Positions 53,038 to 62,662 are shown, counted from the first letter of the stretch. The stretch: DNA of 64,000 bases from Flavobacteriaceae bacterium (GCA_002746415.1 NVXD01000019.1:62001-126000), one strand, 5' to 3'. Made by a program: numbers and translations. Notes: a model not told the origin generated them from the sequence alone.

Positions 53038-53616
53038 TTATAGGCTCTCTTTGAGGTAGTTAACAAGTTTTGCTATGGCCTTTCCTCGGTGACTTATCCT
53101 ATTTTTTTCGGATAAAGGTAATTCAGCAAAGGTTTTATCATAACCGTTGGGTTTAAAAATAGGGTCATAGCCAAAGCCATCCTCGCCTTTTTTTTCATAT
53201 GTTATTTCACCTTCAACAACACCATTGAATTGTTTTTTGGTGCTAGGGAGATTTAAGGCTACTATAGTTTTAAATTGGGCTTGTCTATTGTTCTGGTTTT
53301 TTAATTGACTTAGTAATTTGTCCATATTGTCCTCAGAGCTTTTTTGTTCTCCGGCATATCGTGCAGAGTATACGCCAGGAGCACCGTGTAAGGAATCAAC
53401 TAATAGACCCGTGTCATCTGCAAAACAAGGATAGCCATAATGTTGGGTAACATGATCAGCTTTTATTTGCGCGTTTTCTTCCAATGTTGTCCCTGTTTCT
53501 GGAATCTCTTGAAGGCAGCCAATATCTTCTAGGGACAATAATACAATACTCTTAGGAAGAAGCTGCTGTACCTCTTTAAGCTTGTTAGCATTATGTGTGG
53601 CAAAGACAAGTTTCAT
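53038..53616 (-). CDS. rdgB: Non-canonical purine NTP pyrophosphatase (RdgB/HAM1)
   Basis: Hydrolyses ITP, dITP and XTP to monophosphates, keeping deaminated purines out of nucleic acids. 192 residues. Motifs: KLVFATHNANKLKEVQQLL, FADDTGLLVDSL with the metal-binding aspartates, GAPGVYSARYAG, GEDGFGYDPIFKPNG, and ISHRGKAIAKL at the end. All active-site residues are present. It lies just upstream of the helicase promoter on the same strand. Confidence 0.95.
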   Translation of the reverse strand: MKLVFATHNANKLKEVQQLLPKSIVLLSLEDIGCLQEIPETGTTLEENAQIKADHVTQHYGYPCFADDTGLLVDSLHGAPGVYSARYAGEQKSSEDNMDKLLSQLKNQNNRQAQFKTIVALNLPSTKKQFNGVVEGEITYEKKGEDGFGYDPIFKPNGYDKTFAELPLSEKNRISHRGKAIAKLVNYLKESL

Positions 53617-53746
53617 TTTTTTTAATGATAGGATTACTAAGGGCTCAAAAGTAATGATTTTAATAAATGAACTCCTCTAAATAATATCAATTCAAAAGCT
53701 TTTTGTTTAATTTCAAATAGCAGGGATATCGAATAAAATTAATGCT

Positions 53747-53754
53747 TAATTTTG
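53747..53754 (+). promoter_or_regulatory. Probable -7 box for the serB-serA fusion gene
   Basis: TAATTTTG matches TAnnTTTG, 24 bases ahead of the start codon at 53778. No TTG at 19-23 bases spacing is seen. Confidence 0.4.
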
Positions 53755-53777
53755 CACATTAATTTTTAACGAATAAA

Positions 53778-55670
53778 ATGGTAGAAGTGGGTAGAAAATA
53801 TGTGTTCGATTTTGACAGTACATTGACCAGAGTTGAGGCTTTGGATGTTTTGGCAGAAATGACGTTGGAGGGAAAATCCAATAGAACCCAAGTCATTAAA
53901 GAAATCCAAGAAATTACCAATCTAGGAATAGATGGGGATATTTCTTTTACGGAGTCGTTAGAAAAAAGAATAAAGTTATTGAATGCCCATAAGGATGATT
54001 TGGACGGTTTGGTGACTGAGTTGCGTCAGAAAATTTCTAAATCCATTGAAGCTAATAAAGAGTTTTTTCATAATTATGCTGATGATATTTATGTGATTTC
54101 ATGCGGGTTCAAAGAATTTATTGATCCAATTGTTGCAGAATATAACATACCATCAGAACGGGTATATGCCAATACTTTTAAGTTTGATGGCGAAGGGAAT
54201 ATTATTGGTTTTGATGAGGATAATGTACTTTCTGCGCATAATGGAAAAATAGAATGTCTAAAAAAACTTAACCTAGAGGGTGAAGTACAAGTAATTGGTG
54301 ATGGTTACAGTGATTATGTAATGAGAGAGGCTGGTATAGCGCATAAATTTTTCGCCTATACTGAAAATGTGCATAGAGACAAGGCAGCCGACAATGCCGA
54401 TCATGTTACGCCTAATATGGATGAGTTTTTATTTGTGAACGACCTTCCAAGAAATATATCATATCCAAAGAATAGAATAAAAATTCTTTTACTTGAAAAT
54501 GTACACCCAGCCGCTTTTGATAATTTATCTGAAGATGGTTTCTCAGTAGAATTGGTAAAACATAGCCTGACTGAGGAAGACCTTATTGAAAAAATTAAGG
54601 GCGTACATGTTTTAGGAATTCGTTCTAAAACCCAAGTAACACAGAAAGTTTTAGATGCCGCTAATAAATTGTTAACGGTAGGGGCATTTTGTATTGGAAC
54701 TACTCAAATAGACCTAAAGGCTTGTAAGAAGAAGGGTGTTGCTGTTTTCAATGCACCATATAGTAATACTCGTTCAGTAGTGGAATTGGCTATAGGACAG
54801 ATTATCATGCTGAAGAGAAGTATATTTCCTCGTAGTACAGAAATCCATAATGGACAATGGAATAAAACTGCCGCTAATGCTACAGAGGTAAGGGGTAAAA
54901 ACCTTGGAATCATTGGTTATGGTAACATAGGCAAACAATTGTCAGTACTTGCGGAAGGCATTGGCATGCGGGTGTATTATTATGATTTGGGAGACCAATT
55001 AGCATTAGGAAATGCAGTGAAATGCAATACTTTGGAAGATTTGTTGAATGTATCCGATGTTGTTTCACTTCATGTTGATGATAATAAAGCCAATAAGAAT
55101 TTTATTGGAGAACGTGAGTTGAACCAAATGAAAGATGGTGCTATCTTAATCAACCTTTCTAGAGGGTTTGTGATTGATATACCAGCACTGGCAGCTGCGT
55201 TAAAAAGCGGAAAACTTGGAGGCGCTGCAGTAGATGTATATCCTGAAGAGCCACGTGCAAATGGAGAATTTTATACAGATTTACAAGGCCTTAACAACGT
55301 CATATTAACGCCGCATATTGGAGGAAGTACAGAAGAAGCGCAACGTAATATTGCAGATTTTGTACCAAATAAGATAATGGCTTATATTAATTCTGGGAAT
55401 ACGGTTGATGCTGTTAATTTCCCGAATATTAGATTACCAAAACAGAACAAAGCACACCGTTTCTTACATATACACAAGAACGTTCCGGGAATCATGGCGC
55501 AAATCAATGAGGTATTAGCTAAATACGAAATGAATATTTCAGGTCAGTTTTTATCTACGGACAATGAGGTTGGGTATGTTATCACCGACTTAGATAAAGA
55601 ATACAATAAAGATGTTATCAAAGCGCTTAAAAAAATAGAGAACACCATCAAATTTAGAGTGCTTTATTAA
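53778..55670 (+). CDS. serA: Phosphoserine phosphatase - phosphoglycerate dehydrogenase fusion
   Basis: 630 residues joining two serine-synthesis enzymes. Residues 1-225 are a SerB-like HAD phosphatase: motif I D11-x-D13-x-T15, motif II S108, motif III lysine near 157, motif IV GDGYSD (174-179). Residues 233-555 are phosphoglycerate dehydrogenase: Rossmann GYGNIG (380-385), Arg462, Glu491 and His513 in TPHIGG. Residues 560-630 are an ACT domain, the usual serine-feedback module. All catalytic residues are intact, so the protein may carry out the first and last steps of the pathway. The serC transaminase is not adjacent. A single promoter-proximal gene, rightward. Confidence 0.93.
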   Translation: MVEVGRKYVFDFDSTLTRVEALDVLAEMTLEGKSNRTQVIKEIQEITNLGIDGDISFTESLEKRIKLLNAHKDDLDGLVTELRQKISKSIEANKEFFHNYADDIYVISCGFKEFIDPIVAEYNIPSERVYANTFKFDGEGNIIGFDEDNVLSAHNGKIECLKKLNLEGEVQVIGDGYSDYVMREAGIAHKFFAYTENVHRDKAADNADHVTPNMDEFLFVNDLPRNISYPKNRIKILLLENVHPAAFDNLSEDGFSVELVKHSLTEEDLIEKIKGVHVLGIRSKTQVTQKVLDAANKLLTVGAFCIGTTQIDLKACKKKGVAVFNAPYSNTRSVVELAIGQIIMLKRSIFPRSTEIHNGQWNKTAANATEVRGKNLGIIGYGNIGKQLSVLAEGIGMRVYYYDLGDQLALGNAVKCNTLEDLLNVSDVVSLHVDDNKANKNFIGERELNQMKDGAILINLSRGFVIDIPALAAALKSGKLGGAAVDVYPEEPRANGEFYTDLQGLNNVILTPHIGGSTEEAQRNIADFVPNKIMAYINSGNTVDAVNFPNIRLPKQNKAHRFLHIHKNVPGIMAQINEVLAKYEMNISGQFLSTDNEVGYVITDLDKEYNKDVIKALKKIENTIKFRVLY

Positions 55671-55677
55671 AATAAGT

Positions 55678-56430
55678 TTACCTGGTTATTTTGCCAATTT
55701 TAGTGAATAAGGGATAAGAAACTATTTTGGTTTCGTTTTGTTCCCATAGAGGTCTAATCTCGTTAATCAATTGGTTAACGGGATTTTCTTTTTTTTGCCT
55801 GATGTAGTTTTGCACGCTAGACCAGGAGTTAAAATACCCTTCTAAATCAGATAGACTTAATTCAGTTTTGATTTCGTAGTCTTTAGCTAGTTTAATTTCT
55901 GTAAAAGGGAATCCAATACTATCATAATGAGTGTCTATGTGTTTGCGTTCAAAACTCCAGTAGGGCCCAACAATTTCAGTATAAAAAGTATTGATAATGG
56001 CATCAATTTCTGGAGTGATATATAGAAGTTCGTAACCCCAAATTGCTAGAATAGCGTTTTTCTTAGCGACCCGATTTACTTCATTGTAAAAAGCATCAAA
56101 ATCAAACCAATGTGCCGCCTGGGCAACTGTAATTAGGTCAAAAGTGTTGCTCTTAAAATTGGTTTCTTCCGCCCTTTGTTGGCTATACCTTACATTTTCT
56201 ATTGGTACCGCTTGTTGTAGCTGTGTATCACTTATATCTGTAGCACTCACTGTTTTAAAATACTTGGATAAGACAGAAGCTACTTGTCCATTCCCAGTAC
56301 CACAATCCCAACATGCATCCTTGTTATCCGTAAGGTTTAGCAAGGCATCATAGAATGTTTTAGGGTAAACAGGTCTATATTTTTTATAGGTTTTTGCCTG
56401 AGTAGAAAAATTGTCTATTATTTTCTTCAT
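55678..56430 (-). CDS. Class I SAM-dependent methyltransferase
   Basis: 250 residues. Motif I WDCGTGNGQVASVL, then the acidic motif II in SATDISDTQLQQA and FDLITVAQAAHWFDFDAFY, which with the cofactor fold places it in the UbiE/Methyltransf_11 group (yeast Tmt1-like branch). The C-terminal part (YEIKTELSLSDLEGYFNSWS) probably binds the acceptor, likely a small molecule. The acceptor is unknown. It converges on the serA fusion gene with 7 bases between and follows rlmH by 9 bases. Confidence 0.85.
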   Translation of the reverse strand: MKKIIDNFSTQAKTYKKYRPVYPKTFYDALLNLTDNKDACWDCGTGNGQVASVLSKYFKTVSATDISDTQLQQAVPIENVRYSQQRAEETNFKSNTFDLITVAQAAHWFDFDAFYNEVNRVAKKNAILAIWGYELLYITPEIDAIINTFYTEIVGPYWSFERKHIDTHYDSIGFPFTEIKLAKDYEIKTELSLSDLEGYFNSWSSVQNYIRQKKENPVNQLINEIRPLWEQNETKIVSYPLFTKIGKITR

Positions 56431-56439
56431 ACTGCTATA

Positions 56440-56913
56440 TTATTGATGGTGATACGGTTCATTTTTTAAAATAGTGAAGCCTCTGTAGATTTGCTCAACT
56501 ACAAAAAGACGTACCATTTGATGGGAAAATGTCATTTTGGAAAGGCTTATTTTGCCTTTGGCTTTTTTGTACAGTTGTTCACTGAATCCATAGGGTCCAC
56601 CAATAATAAAAACAAGTTGTTTGGTTCCCATATTCATTATTTTTTGAAGATGATTGGCAAACTCTACAGAACTATACTGTTTGCCATTTTCATCCAATAG
56701 AACTACAAAATCTGATGGATTAATTTTTTTTAATAATGCATCAGCCTCCTTGTCCTTTTGTTGAGACTCTGAAAGGTTTTTCACATTTTTTATATCAGGA
56801 ATAATCTCTAGGTCAAACTTAACATAGTGTTTTAATCTCTGTTTATATTGTACAATAAGTCGCTCTAAATCTGCGCTATCGGTTTTTCCAATGGCAAACA
56901 ATCTTATATTCAT
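56440..56913 (-). CDS. rlmH: 23S rRNA (pseudouridine1915-N3)-methyltransferase
   Basis: 157 residues of SPOUT fold: RLFAIGKTDSADLERLI opens it, FVVLLDENGKQYSSVEFANH is central, and LVFIIGGPYGFSE, ISLSKMTFSHQMVRLFVVEQ and the end IYRGFTILKNEPYHHQ form the knot and the tail that reaches the substrate. It methylates position 1915 in helix 69 of 23S rRNA. It heads a short leftward pair with a methyltransferase and is divergent from nadC. Confidence 0.95.
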   Translation of the reverse strand: MNIRLFAIGKTDSADLERLIVQYKQRLKHYVKFDLEIIPDIKNVKNLSESQQKDKEADALLKKINPSDFVVLLDENGKQYSSVEFANHLQKIMNMGTKQLVFIIGGPYGFSEQLYKKAKGKISLSKMTFSHQMVRLFVVEQIYRGFTILKNEPYHHQ

Positions 56914-57008
56914 AAATGTAAAGTTATGGTATACTTGCTAATCTTTAAAGATAGGCATATGGGTTTGCCTTATGTTTTAGTAAATTAGCGTAAATCTAAC
57001 TTTTGCCA

Positions 57009-57866
57009 ATGATTTCGGAAGAACAATTTCAAAAAGAAATAAAACTAATCATAGAAAATGCCATAAGAGAAGACGTTGGTGATGGGGATCATAGTTCTCT
57101 TGCTTGTATTCCTGATTCCGCACAGGGAAAGGCTAAACTTTTAGTAAAAGATGATGGTATAATTGCTGGTGTGGCCTTTGCAAAACAGGTATTTGGGTAT
57201 GTGGACAATGAAATGGAAATTGAAACCCTAATTGAAGATGGGCAAGAAGTAAAATATGGTGATATTGTTTTTTATATAAAGGGAAGTTCTCAAAGTATTC
57301 TAAAGGCAGAACGGCTAGTACTCAATGCGATGCAACGTATGAGCGCCATAGCAACAAAAACTAGTGGTTTTGTATCGCTCTTAACAGGAACAGACACTAA
57401 AATTTTAGATACTAGAAAAACAACCCCTGGAATACGCGCTTTAGAAAAATGGGCCGTAAAAATTGGAGGAGGGGAAAACCATAGGTTTGCACTATATGAT
57501 ATGATTATGTTAAAAGACAATCATATTGATTTTGCTGGGGGCATCACAAAAGCCATTACAAAGACCCAAGACTATTTAAAAGAAAGAAACAGAGACCTGA
57601 AAATCATTGTTGAAGCGCGTGACTTGGATGAAGTAAATGAAATTCTAAAAACCAAAGGGGTCTATCGTATTCTATTGGATAATTTTAATCATGAAGATAC
57701 TCGAAAAGCTGTAGATGTTATTGGAAACACCTGTTTAACGGAGTCCTCAGGGGGTATCAATGAGAAAACAATACGAGAATATGCGAATTGTGGTGTCAAT
57801 TATATTTCTTCTGGAGCATTGACACATTCGGTATACAATATGGACCTTAGCCTAAAAGCTGTATAG
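57009..57866 (+). CDS. nadC: Nicotinate-nucleotide pyrophosphorylase (carboxylating)
   Basis: Makes nicotinic acid mononucleotide from quinolinate and PRPP in de novo NAD synthesis. 285 residues from the ATG at 57009; a TTG two codons earlier is in frame. Motifs: REDVGDGDHSSLACIP at the start, LNAMQRMSAIATKT, DTRKTTPGIRALEKWAVKIG, GGGENHRFALYDMIMLKDNH, and the closing SSGGINEKTI and SSGALTHSV. The next gene begins directly after its stop codon. nadA and nadB are not adjacent. Confidence 0.96.
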   Translation: MISEEQFQKEIKLIIENAIREDVGDGDHSSLACIPDSAQGKAKLLVKDDGIIAGVAFAKQVFGYVDNEMEIETLIEDGQEVKYGDIVFYIKGSSQSILKAERLVLNAMQRMSAIATKTSGFVSLLTGTDTKILDTRKTTPGIRALEKWAVKIGGGENHRFALYDMIMLKDNHIDFAGGITKAITKTQDYLKERNRDLKIIVEARDLDEVNEILKTKGVYRILLDNFNHEDTRKAVDVIGNTCLTESSGGINEKTIREYANCGVNYISSGALTHSVYNMDLSLKAV

Positions 57867-58832
57867 ATGTCTGTAGAGATAGAAGAAAGAATAGAGAAAA
57901 TACCCATTATTAATTGGGTGGCCAGATTATTGAAAGGAATTAAACTTTCTGCCTTCGAAGGACTTTCCATGTATGACTTAATGGAAATGTATATTGTGGG
58001 TGTTGTGAAGGGTGCTTTGTCATCCAGAGCAAGTTCCATTGCTTTCAGCTTATTTATGGCGCTATTTCCATTATTGATTTTCTTGATTACACTTATTCCT
58101 TTTATCATTCAGTATATAAGTTTGGGAAATGAGAATTTTGATACGCAATTTTTAATGTTCTTAGAATCTTTTTTGCCTTCTGCCACGAGTGACTATTTTG
58201 GAGATATTTACCAACAAATAAAAGACCAAAGGAGAGGCGGACTACTATCATCATCCTTTCTTATTTCTATTTTTTTGGTAGCCAATGGGGTAAATGCCAT
58301 ATTTGGTGGTTTTGAGAATTCTTATCATGTAGAACTAACCAGAAATTTTTTCCGCCAATATCTATATGCGCTATTAATTGGTTTGATTTTGGCCATTTTA
58401 TTATTGGTAGGAGCCATTGGGTTTGTTTATTTTGAATTTTATATTGTTGAGTATTTAAGTGAATTCGCTGCAAAGACAAGAGGGTATGATATTGCCGAAA
58501 ATGATGTTGTAGGAGTTACCATTGGGAAAATATTATTTTTTATACTGTTGTCTTATTTGTCAACGGCTATTTTATACTATTTTGGAACCAGAGAGGGTAA
58601 GCAAGCTAAGTTTTTCTCATATGGAGCCTTAATGACGACCTTATTGTTTTTATTGACTTCCTATCTATTTGGTGTCTATGTAGAAAAATTTGCTAGGTAT
58701 AATGAGTTGTACGGAGCCTTGGGAGGATTATTGATTTTAATGGTGTATATCTGGTTAAATTCTAATATATTGCTTCTTGGATTTGAACTCAATGCAACCT
58801 TGAATTCCTTAAGAAAAAACATAAAAAAATAA
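57867..58832 (+). CDS. YihY/BrkB family inner-membrane protein
   Basis: 321 residues with about six membrane helices (ALFPLLIFLITLIPFIIQYI near 70-88, LLIGLILAILLLVGAIGFVY near 170-190, GGLLILMVYIWLNSNILLLG near 288-307). An amphipathic N-terminal helix is followed by SIAFSLFMALFPLLIF, the family hallmark. The family is poorly characterised; annotations as ribonuclease BN are an old mistake. Its start follows the nadC stop codon with no gap and its end overlaps the DUF2147 start, so it is in the middle of a tight operon. Confidence 0.88.
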   Translation: MSVEIEERIEKIPIINWVARLLKGIKLSAFEGLSMYDLMEMYIVGVVKGALSSRASSIAFSLFMALFPLLIFLITLIPFIIQYISLGNENFDTQFLMFLESFLPSATSDYFGDIYQQIKDQRRGGLLSSSFLISIFLVANGVNAIFGGFENSYHVELTRNFFRQYLYALLIGLILAILLLVGAIGFVYFEFYIVEYLSEFAAKTRGYDIAENDVVGVTIGKILFFILLSYLSTAILYYFGTREGKQAKFFSYGALMTTLLFLLTSYLFGVYVEKFARYNELYGALGGLLILMVYIWLNSNILLLGFELNATLNSLRKNIKK

Positions 58833-59272
58833 TGCGAAAAGAAAATAAGTTATTACTCCTATGTATCCTATTATTCTCTTTTCAATTATCTCATTCTCAG
58901 AGTGTTTTTGGGAAATGGAAAACCGTTGACGATAGGAATGGTGTGGAAAAAGCAGTCATAAATGTTTATGAAGATGAAGGGGCTATGTATGCCAAAGTTA
59001 TTAAGATTTTAGAAAAAGGGAAAGAAAATGCAACCTGTGTTAAATGCAAGGGAGTTCGTAAAGACAAACCTGTAGAAGGAATGATGATTATAGACAGCCT
59101 TATCAAAAACAAAAAAGGAGAGTATACAGGGAAAACCTTGTTTGACCCAGAACAAGCAATGACTTTTAGATGCAAAATATGGCTAAACCCAGACAACTCA
59201 AATGAATTAAAAGTGAGGGGGTATTTGGCATTTATCTATAGAACACAAACATGGATTAGAGCTACAGATTAG
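58832..59272 (+). CDS. DUF2147 secreted protein
   Basis: 146 residues. Signal peptide ending FQLSHSQ, then one DUF2147 domain beginning VFGKWKTVDDRNGVEKAVIN, with KTLFDPEQAMTFRCKIWLN and ending RGYLAFIYRTQTWIRA. Two cysteines in CVKCKG could form a periplasmic disulfide. The family is predicted beta-barrel-like and of unknown function. Its ATG overlaps the previous stop codon by one base (TAATG). Confidence 0.85.
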   Translation: MRKENKLLLLCILLFSFQLSHSQSVFGKWKTVDDRNGVEKAVINVYEDEGAMYAKVIKILEKGKENATCVKCKGVRKDKPVEGMMIIDSLIKNKKGEYTGKTLFDPEQAMTFRCKIWLNPDNSNELKVRGYLAFIYRTQTWIRATD

Positions 59273-59275
59273 TGA

Positions 59276-61744
59276 ATGAATGATGGAGTCATGCAATATT
59301 TTATAAATGTAATATTACCTATTCCTTTAGAAAAGCTTTTTACGTATAGCATATCGGCAACTGAAGCAGAATTTTTGCAACCAGGAATGCGTGTAGCCGT
59401 CCCTTTCGGAAAATCAAAAATATACACTGCCCTAGTGTATATAGTTCATAATGACCCACCAACAGTTTATGAAGCTAAAGAAATCCATCAAATTTTAGAT
59501 GAAAATCCCATTGTGCATCCTGTACAAATAAAGCTCTGGGAATGGATGAGCCAGTATTATATGTGTACCACAGGAGAGGTTTTTAGAAGCGCCGTTCCCT
59601 CAGCTTTTTTGTTGGAAAGTGAAACCTTGATTTTAAGGAATGATAAGGGAGTTTTTGATGAGACAACGTTAATGGATGATGAGTTTTTGGTGTTTGAAGC
59701 ATTGCAACATCAATCCATTTTAAAAGTGCATGAAGTAGCTTCCATTATAGAAAGGAAAAATGTAATGCCTGTTTTGCAACGACTGTTGGAGAAAGGCGCT
59801 ATCAACTTAAAAGAGGAAATATATGAGCAGTATAAACCTAAACTGGTTAGGTATATAAAGTTGGGTAAGGAGTATTTGTCAGAAGATGCTTTGGAAAAAC
59901 TATTGGAAAGTGTAACCCGTGCCCCAAAGCAAAGTCAAGTAATACTTTCACTTTTTCAACTACAAGCTGTAACTAAAAAACCCATAAAGGTAGATGAGTT
60001 AGAGAAGGAAAGCGGCAGTTCTAAAGCAATTATAAAAGCTTTAATTGATAAAGGTATTTTGGAAGCGTATTTCATTAGGGTTGATAGGGTAAATTATACA
60101 GCACAAAACGAAATTCCAGAAATTCTCTTAAATGAACATCAAGAGAAGGCATTACAAGACATTCAAAATAGCTTCACTGATGATAAGGTGACACTTTTAC
60201 ATGGAGTAACATCTTCTGGTAAAACGGAAGTGTATATCAAACTCATTGAAGCGTGTATAGAGAAAGGTAAACAAGTATTGTATCTGCTGCCAGAAATTGC
60301 ACTTACAACACAATTGATCAGTAGGTTGCAAAACTATTTTGGTGAAAAAATATCGGTATATCATTCAAAATACAACATACAGGAACGTGTAGAAGTATGG
60401 AACAATGTTTTGGAGTGCAAAAATAAAGCTCAAATTATTATTGGGGCACGTTCAGCCATGTTCCTTCCATTTTCAAATTTAGGATTAATTGTGGTGGATG
60501 AAGAACATGAATCTTCATTTAAGCAGTATGATCCTGCTCCAAGATATCATGCTCGTGACACTGCCATAGTATTGGCAAAATTGCATCAGAGTAACATCTT
60601 GTTGGGTTCTGCAACCCCAAGCATAGAAAGCTATTACAATGTAAAGATTGGTAAGTATGGGTATGCAAGTATTAAAAGACGATATGGAGATGTCATGTTG
60701 CCAGATATGGAATTGGTGGATATAAAGGAACAGACTAGAAAAAAGCGAATGAAAGGTCATTTTTCTGAACGTTTACTGGAAGAAATAACCATTGCGCTTG
60801 AAGAAAAAAAACAAGTTATTTTATTTCAAAATAGAAGAGGTTATGCACCTATTATGGAGTGCACCACCTGCGGTCACTCTCCCCAATGCCCCAATTGCGA
60901 TGTAAGTTTAACCTATCATCAACGTAGCCAACAATTACGCTGTCACTATTGCGGACATCATATAGCTTTGCAAGTAAGTTGTTTGGCGTGTGGTTCCCCA
61001 ACATTGGACACCAAAGGATTTGGAACGGAGCAAATAGAAGAGGAATTGAATGGATTGTTTCCTGATGCTAAAGTAGGCAGAATGGATTTGGATACCACTA
61101 GGGGGAAACATGGGTATGAGAAAATAATAACTGCCTTTGAAAAGCAGGAACTGGATATTCTTGTGGGAACCCAAATGTTGACTAAAGGGTTGGATTTTAG
61201 AAATGTAGATGTAGTTGGTATTATGAATGCAGATACCTTACTTAATTTTCCAGATTTTAGAGCGCATGAAAAAAGTTTTCAATTATTGACTCAGGTTGCT
61301 GGTAGGGCAGGGCGTACTAAAAAGAGAGGGAAGGTTTTAATACAGAGCTACAACCCATATCATCAAATTTTAAAACAAGTGACCACAAGTGATTTTGATA
61401 CGATGTTTGCGGAGCAATTGTATGAAAGGGAGCAGTATAAATACCCTCCGGCAAACAGGATAATTAAAATCACCCTAAAACATAAAGATTATAATAAGTT
61501 GAATGAAGCCGCACATTGGATGGGCAAATCGCTAAAAAACATCTTCGGGGAAGGTATTTTAGGGCCAGAGTACCCTCCTGTTGCAAGAATACGCAATCAA
61601 TTTTTAAAAAACATTATGGTTAAAATCCCAAAGGAGCATTCTGTTATAAAAACTAAAAATAGCATTAAAAGAGTTGAAAAATCTTTTAATGCTATTTCCC
61701 AGTATAAAAGTGTACGCATAATCTACAATGTAGATTATTTATAA
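59276..61744 (+). CDS. priA: Primosomal protein N' (replication restart helicase PriA)
   Basis: Loads the replisome at stalled forks. 822 residues from 59276; the ATG at 59291 (MQYFINVILPIPLEKLF) fits homologues slightly better. The N-terminal 3'-DNA-binding and winged-helix regions precede Walker A VTSSGKTEVY, DEEHESSFKQYDPAPRYHAR (DExH box), and a zinc region with paired cysteines (CTTCGHSPQCPNC, CHYCGH, CLACG). The helicase C-lobe has LVGTQMLTKGLDF and VAGRAGR. It is complete, and last in the nadC operon. Confidence 0.95.
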   Translation: MNDGVMQYFINVILPIPLEKLFTYSISATEAEFLQPGMRVAVPFGKSKIYTALVYIVHNDPPTVYEAKEIHQILDENPIVHPVQIKLWEWMSQYYMCTTGEVFRSAVPSAFLLESETLILRNDKGVFDETTLMDDEFLVFEALQHQSILKVHEVASIIERKNVMPVLQRLLEKGAINLKEEIYEQYKPKLVRYIKLGKEYLSEDALEKLLESVTRAPKQSQVILSLFQLQAVTKKPIKVDELEKESGSSKAIIKALIDKGILEAYFIRVDRVNYTAQNEIPEILLNEHQEKALQDIQNSFTDDKVTLLHGVTSSGKTEVYIKLIEACIEKGKQVLYLLPEIALTTQLISRLQNYFGEKISVYHSKYNIQERVEVWNNVLECKNKAQIIIGARSAMFLPFSNLGLIVVDEEHESSFKQYDPAPRYHARDTAIVLAKLHQSNILLGSATPSIESYYNVKIGKYGYASIKRRYGDVMLPDMELVDIKEQTRKKRMKGHFSERLLEEITIALEEKKQVILFQNRRGYAPIMECTTCGHSPQCPNCDVSLTYHQRSQQLRCHYCGHHIALQVSCLACGSPTLDTKGFGTEQIEEELNGLFPDAKVGRMDLDTTRGKHGYEKIITAFEKQELDILVGTQMLTKGLDFRNVDVVGIMNADTLLNFPDFRAHEKSFQLLTQVAGRAGRTKKRGKVLIQSYNPYHQILKQVTTSDFDTMFAEQLYEREQYKYPPANRIIKITLKHKDYNKLNEAAHWMGKSLKNIFGEGILGPEYPPVARIRNQFLKNIMVKIPKEHSVIKTKNSIKRVEKSFNAISQYKSVRIIYNVDYL

Positions 61745-61745
61745 C

Positions 61746-62438
61746 TTAGACATTGCTTAATGCATCAGCAAGCTCAGTCTTTTTATTTCTACTTAATGGT
61801 ATTTGTCTACCGCTAACTTCAACATTTTTACTGTTAAATTTTTCTATTTTCTCTAAGTTTACAATATATGATTTATGTATTCTAAGGAATTTGTCGGCAG
61901 GTAATTGTTGTTCAAAGGATTTCATTGTTGATAAAATTACAATATTGGCCTCATCTGTAACCAATTTAATGTAATCACCTAGCGCTTCAATCCATTTGAT
62001 ATCATTAAGGATAACTTTTCTTTTCTTAAGGTTACTCTTTACAAAGATATGTTCTTCGTCCTCATGAACCTGGTGCAATTGCTCATATTTAGCTACTGCT
62101 CTTTTAACAGAGGCATCAAAGCGAGCTAATGTAATAGGTTTGTGTAAGTAATCTGTAACATCATACTCAAATGCCCTTAGAGCATAATCCGGTTTTCCGG
62201 TGATTAAAATTACTTGTGGCGCGTTTTCTAATGATTCTAGTAAATCAAATCCAGTAATAATTGGCATTTCAACATCAAGAAAGATTAAATCTATCTCATT
62301 GTTTTTGATACCGTTTTTGGCTTCGATAGCATTGCTATACTCTGCAACCAAGGCTAGGTTTGGGTGATTGTTTACCAACTTTGCAACTGCCATTCGTTGC
62401 ATCGATGAATCGTCTACGATTATACTTCTTAATTTCAT
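61746..62438 (-). CDS. LytTR-type response regulator
   Basis: 230 residues from the ATG at 62438. The open frame extends to a TTG at 62501, which I reject because it precedes the normal receiver start. Receiver domain: IIVDDSSMQR, phospho-acceptor Asp55 in LIFLDVEMP, conserved Thr and Lys in LITGKPDYAL and YLHKPI. The LytTR DNA-binding domain spans about 135-228, including KWIEALGDYIKLVTDEANIV and FLRIHKSYIVNLEKIEKFNS. No histidine kinase gene is adjacent. It is divergent from the rpsF operon and its 3' end abuts that of priA. Confidence 0.92.
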   Translation of the reverse strand: MKLRSIIVDDSSMQRMAVAKLVNNHPNLALVAEYSNAIEAKNGIKNNEIDLIFLDVEMPIITGFDLLESLENAPQVILITGKPDYALRAFEYDVTDYLHKPITLARFDASVKRAVAKYEQLHQVHEDEEHIFVKSNLKKRKVILNDIKWIEALGDYIKLVTDEANIVILSTMKSFEQQLPADKFLRIHKSYIVNLEKIEKFNSKNVEVSGRQIPLSRNKKTELADALSNV

Positions 62439-62631
62439 AAATGGGGTGATTTGTGGGGTTAAATCATGAACAAAGTACTGAAAAAACACACGGAACTCCA
62501 ATAAAAGATGTAAACATGGTGTTAATTGTTGTGTAAGTGGTAAAATGCATGATTAACGTTAGGTTAAGTTTGGTTTATATTTAAGACTGTTAATAACTCT
62601 TTCAACTAATAACGAAGAATTTACTGTTTTC

Positions 62632-62662
62632 TTGTAAAAGGTGCGAATAATTATTACTTTTG
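62632..62662 (+). promoter_or_regulatory. Promoter of the rpsF-rpsR-rplI operon
   Basis: TTG (62632-62634) and TACTTTTG (62655-62662), 20 bases apart, match the Bacteroidota consensus. Transcription would begin near 62669, leaving a short leader to the start at 62685. Confidence 0.65.

Noticed and set aside
61746-62501. Longer LytTR regulator starting at TTG 62501
   Set aside because: The added 21 residues precede the normal receiver start; ATG 62438 begins exactly as receiver domains do.
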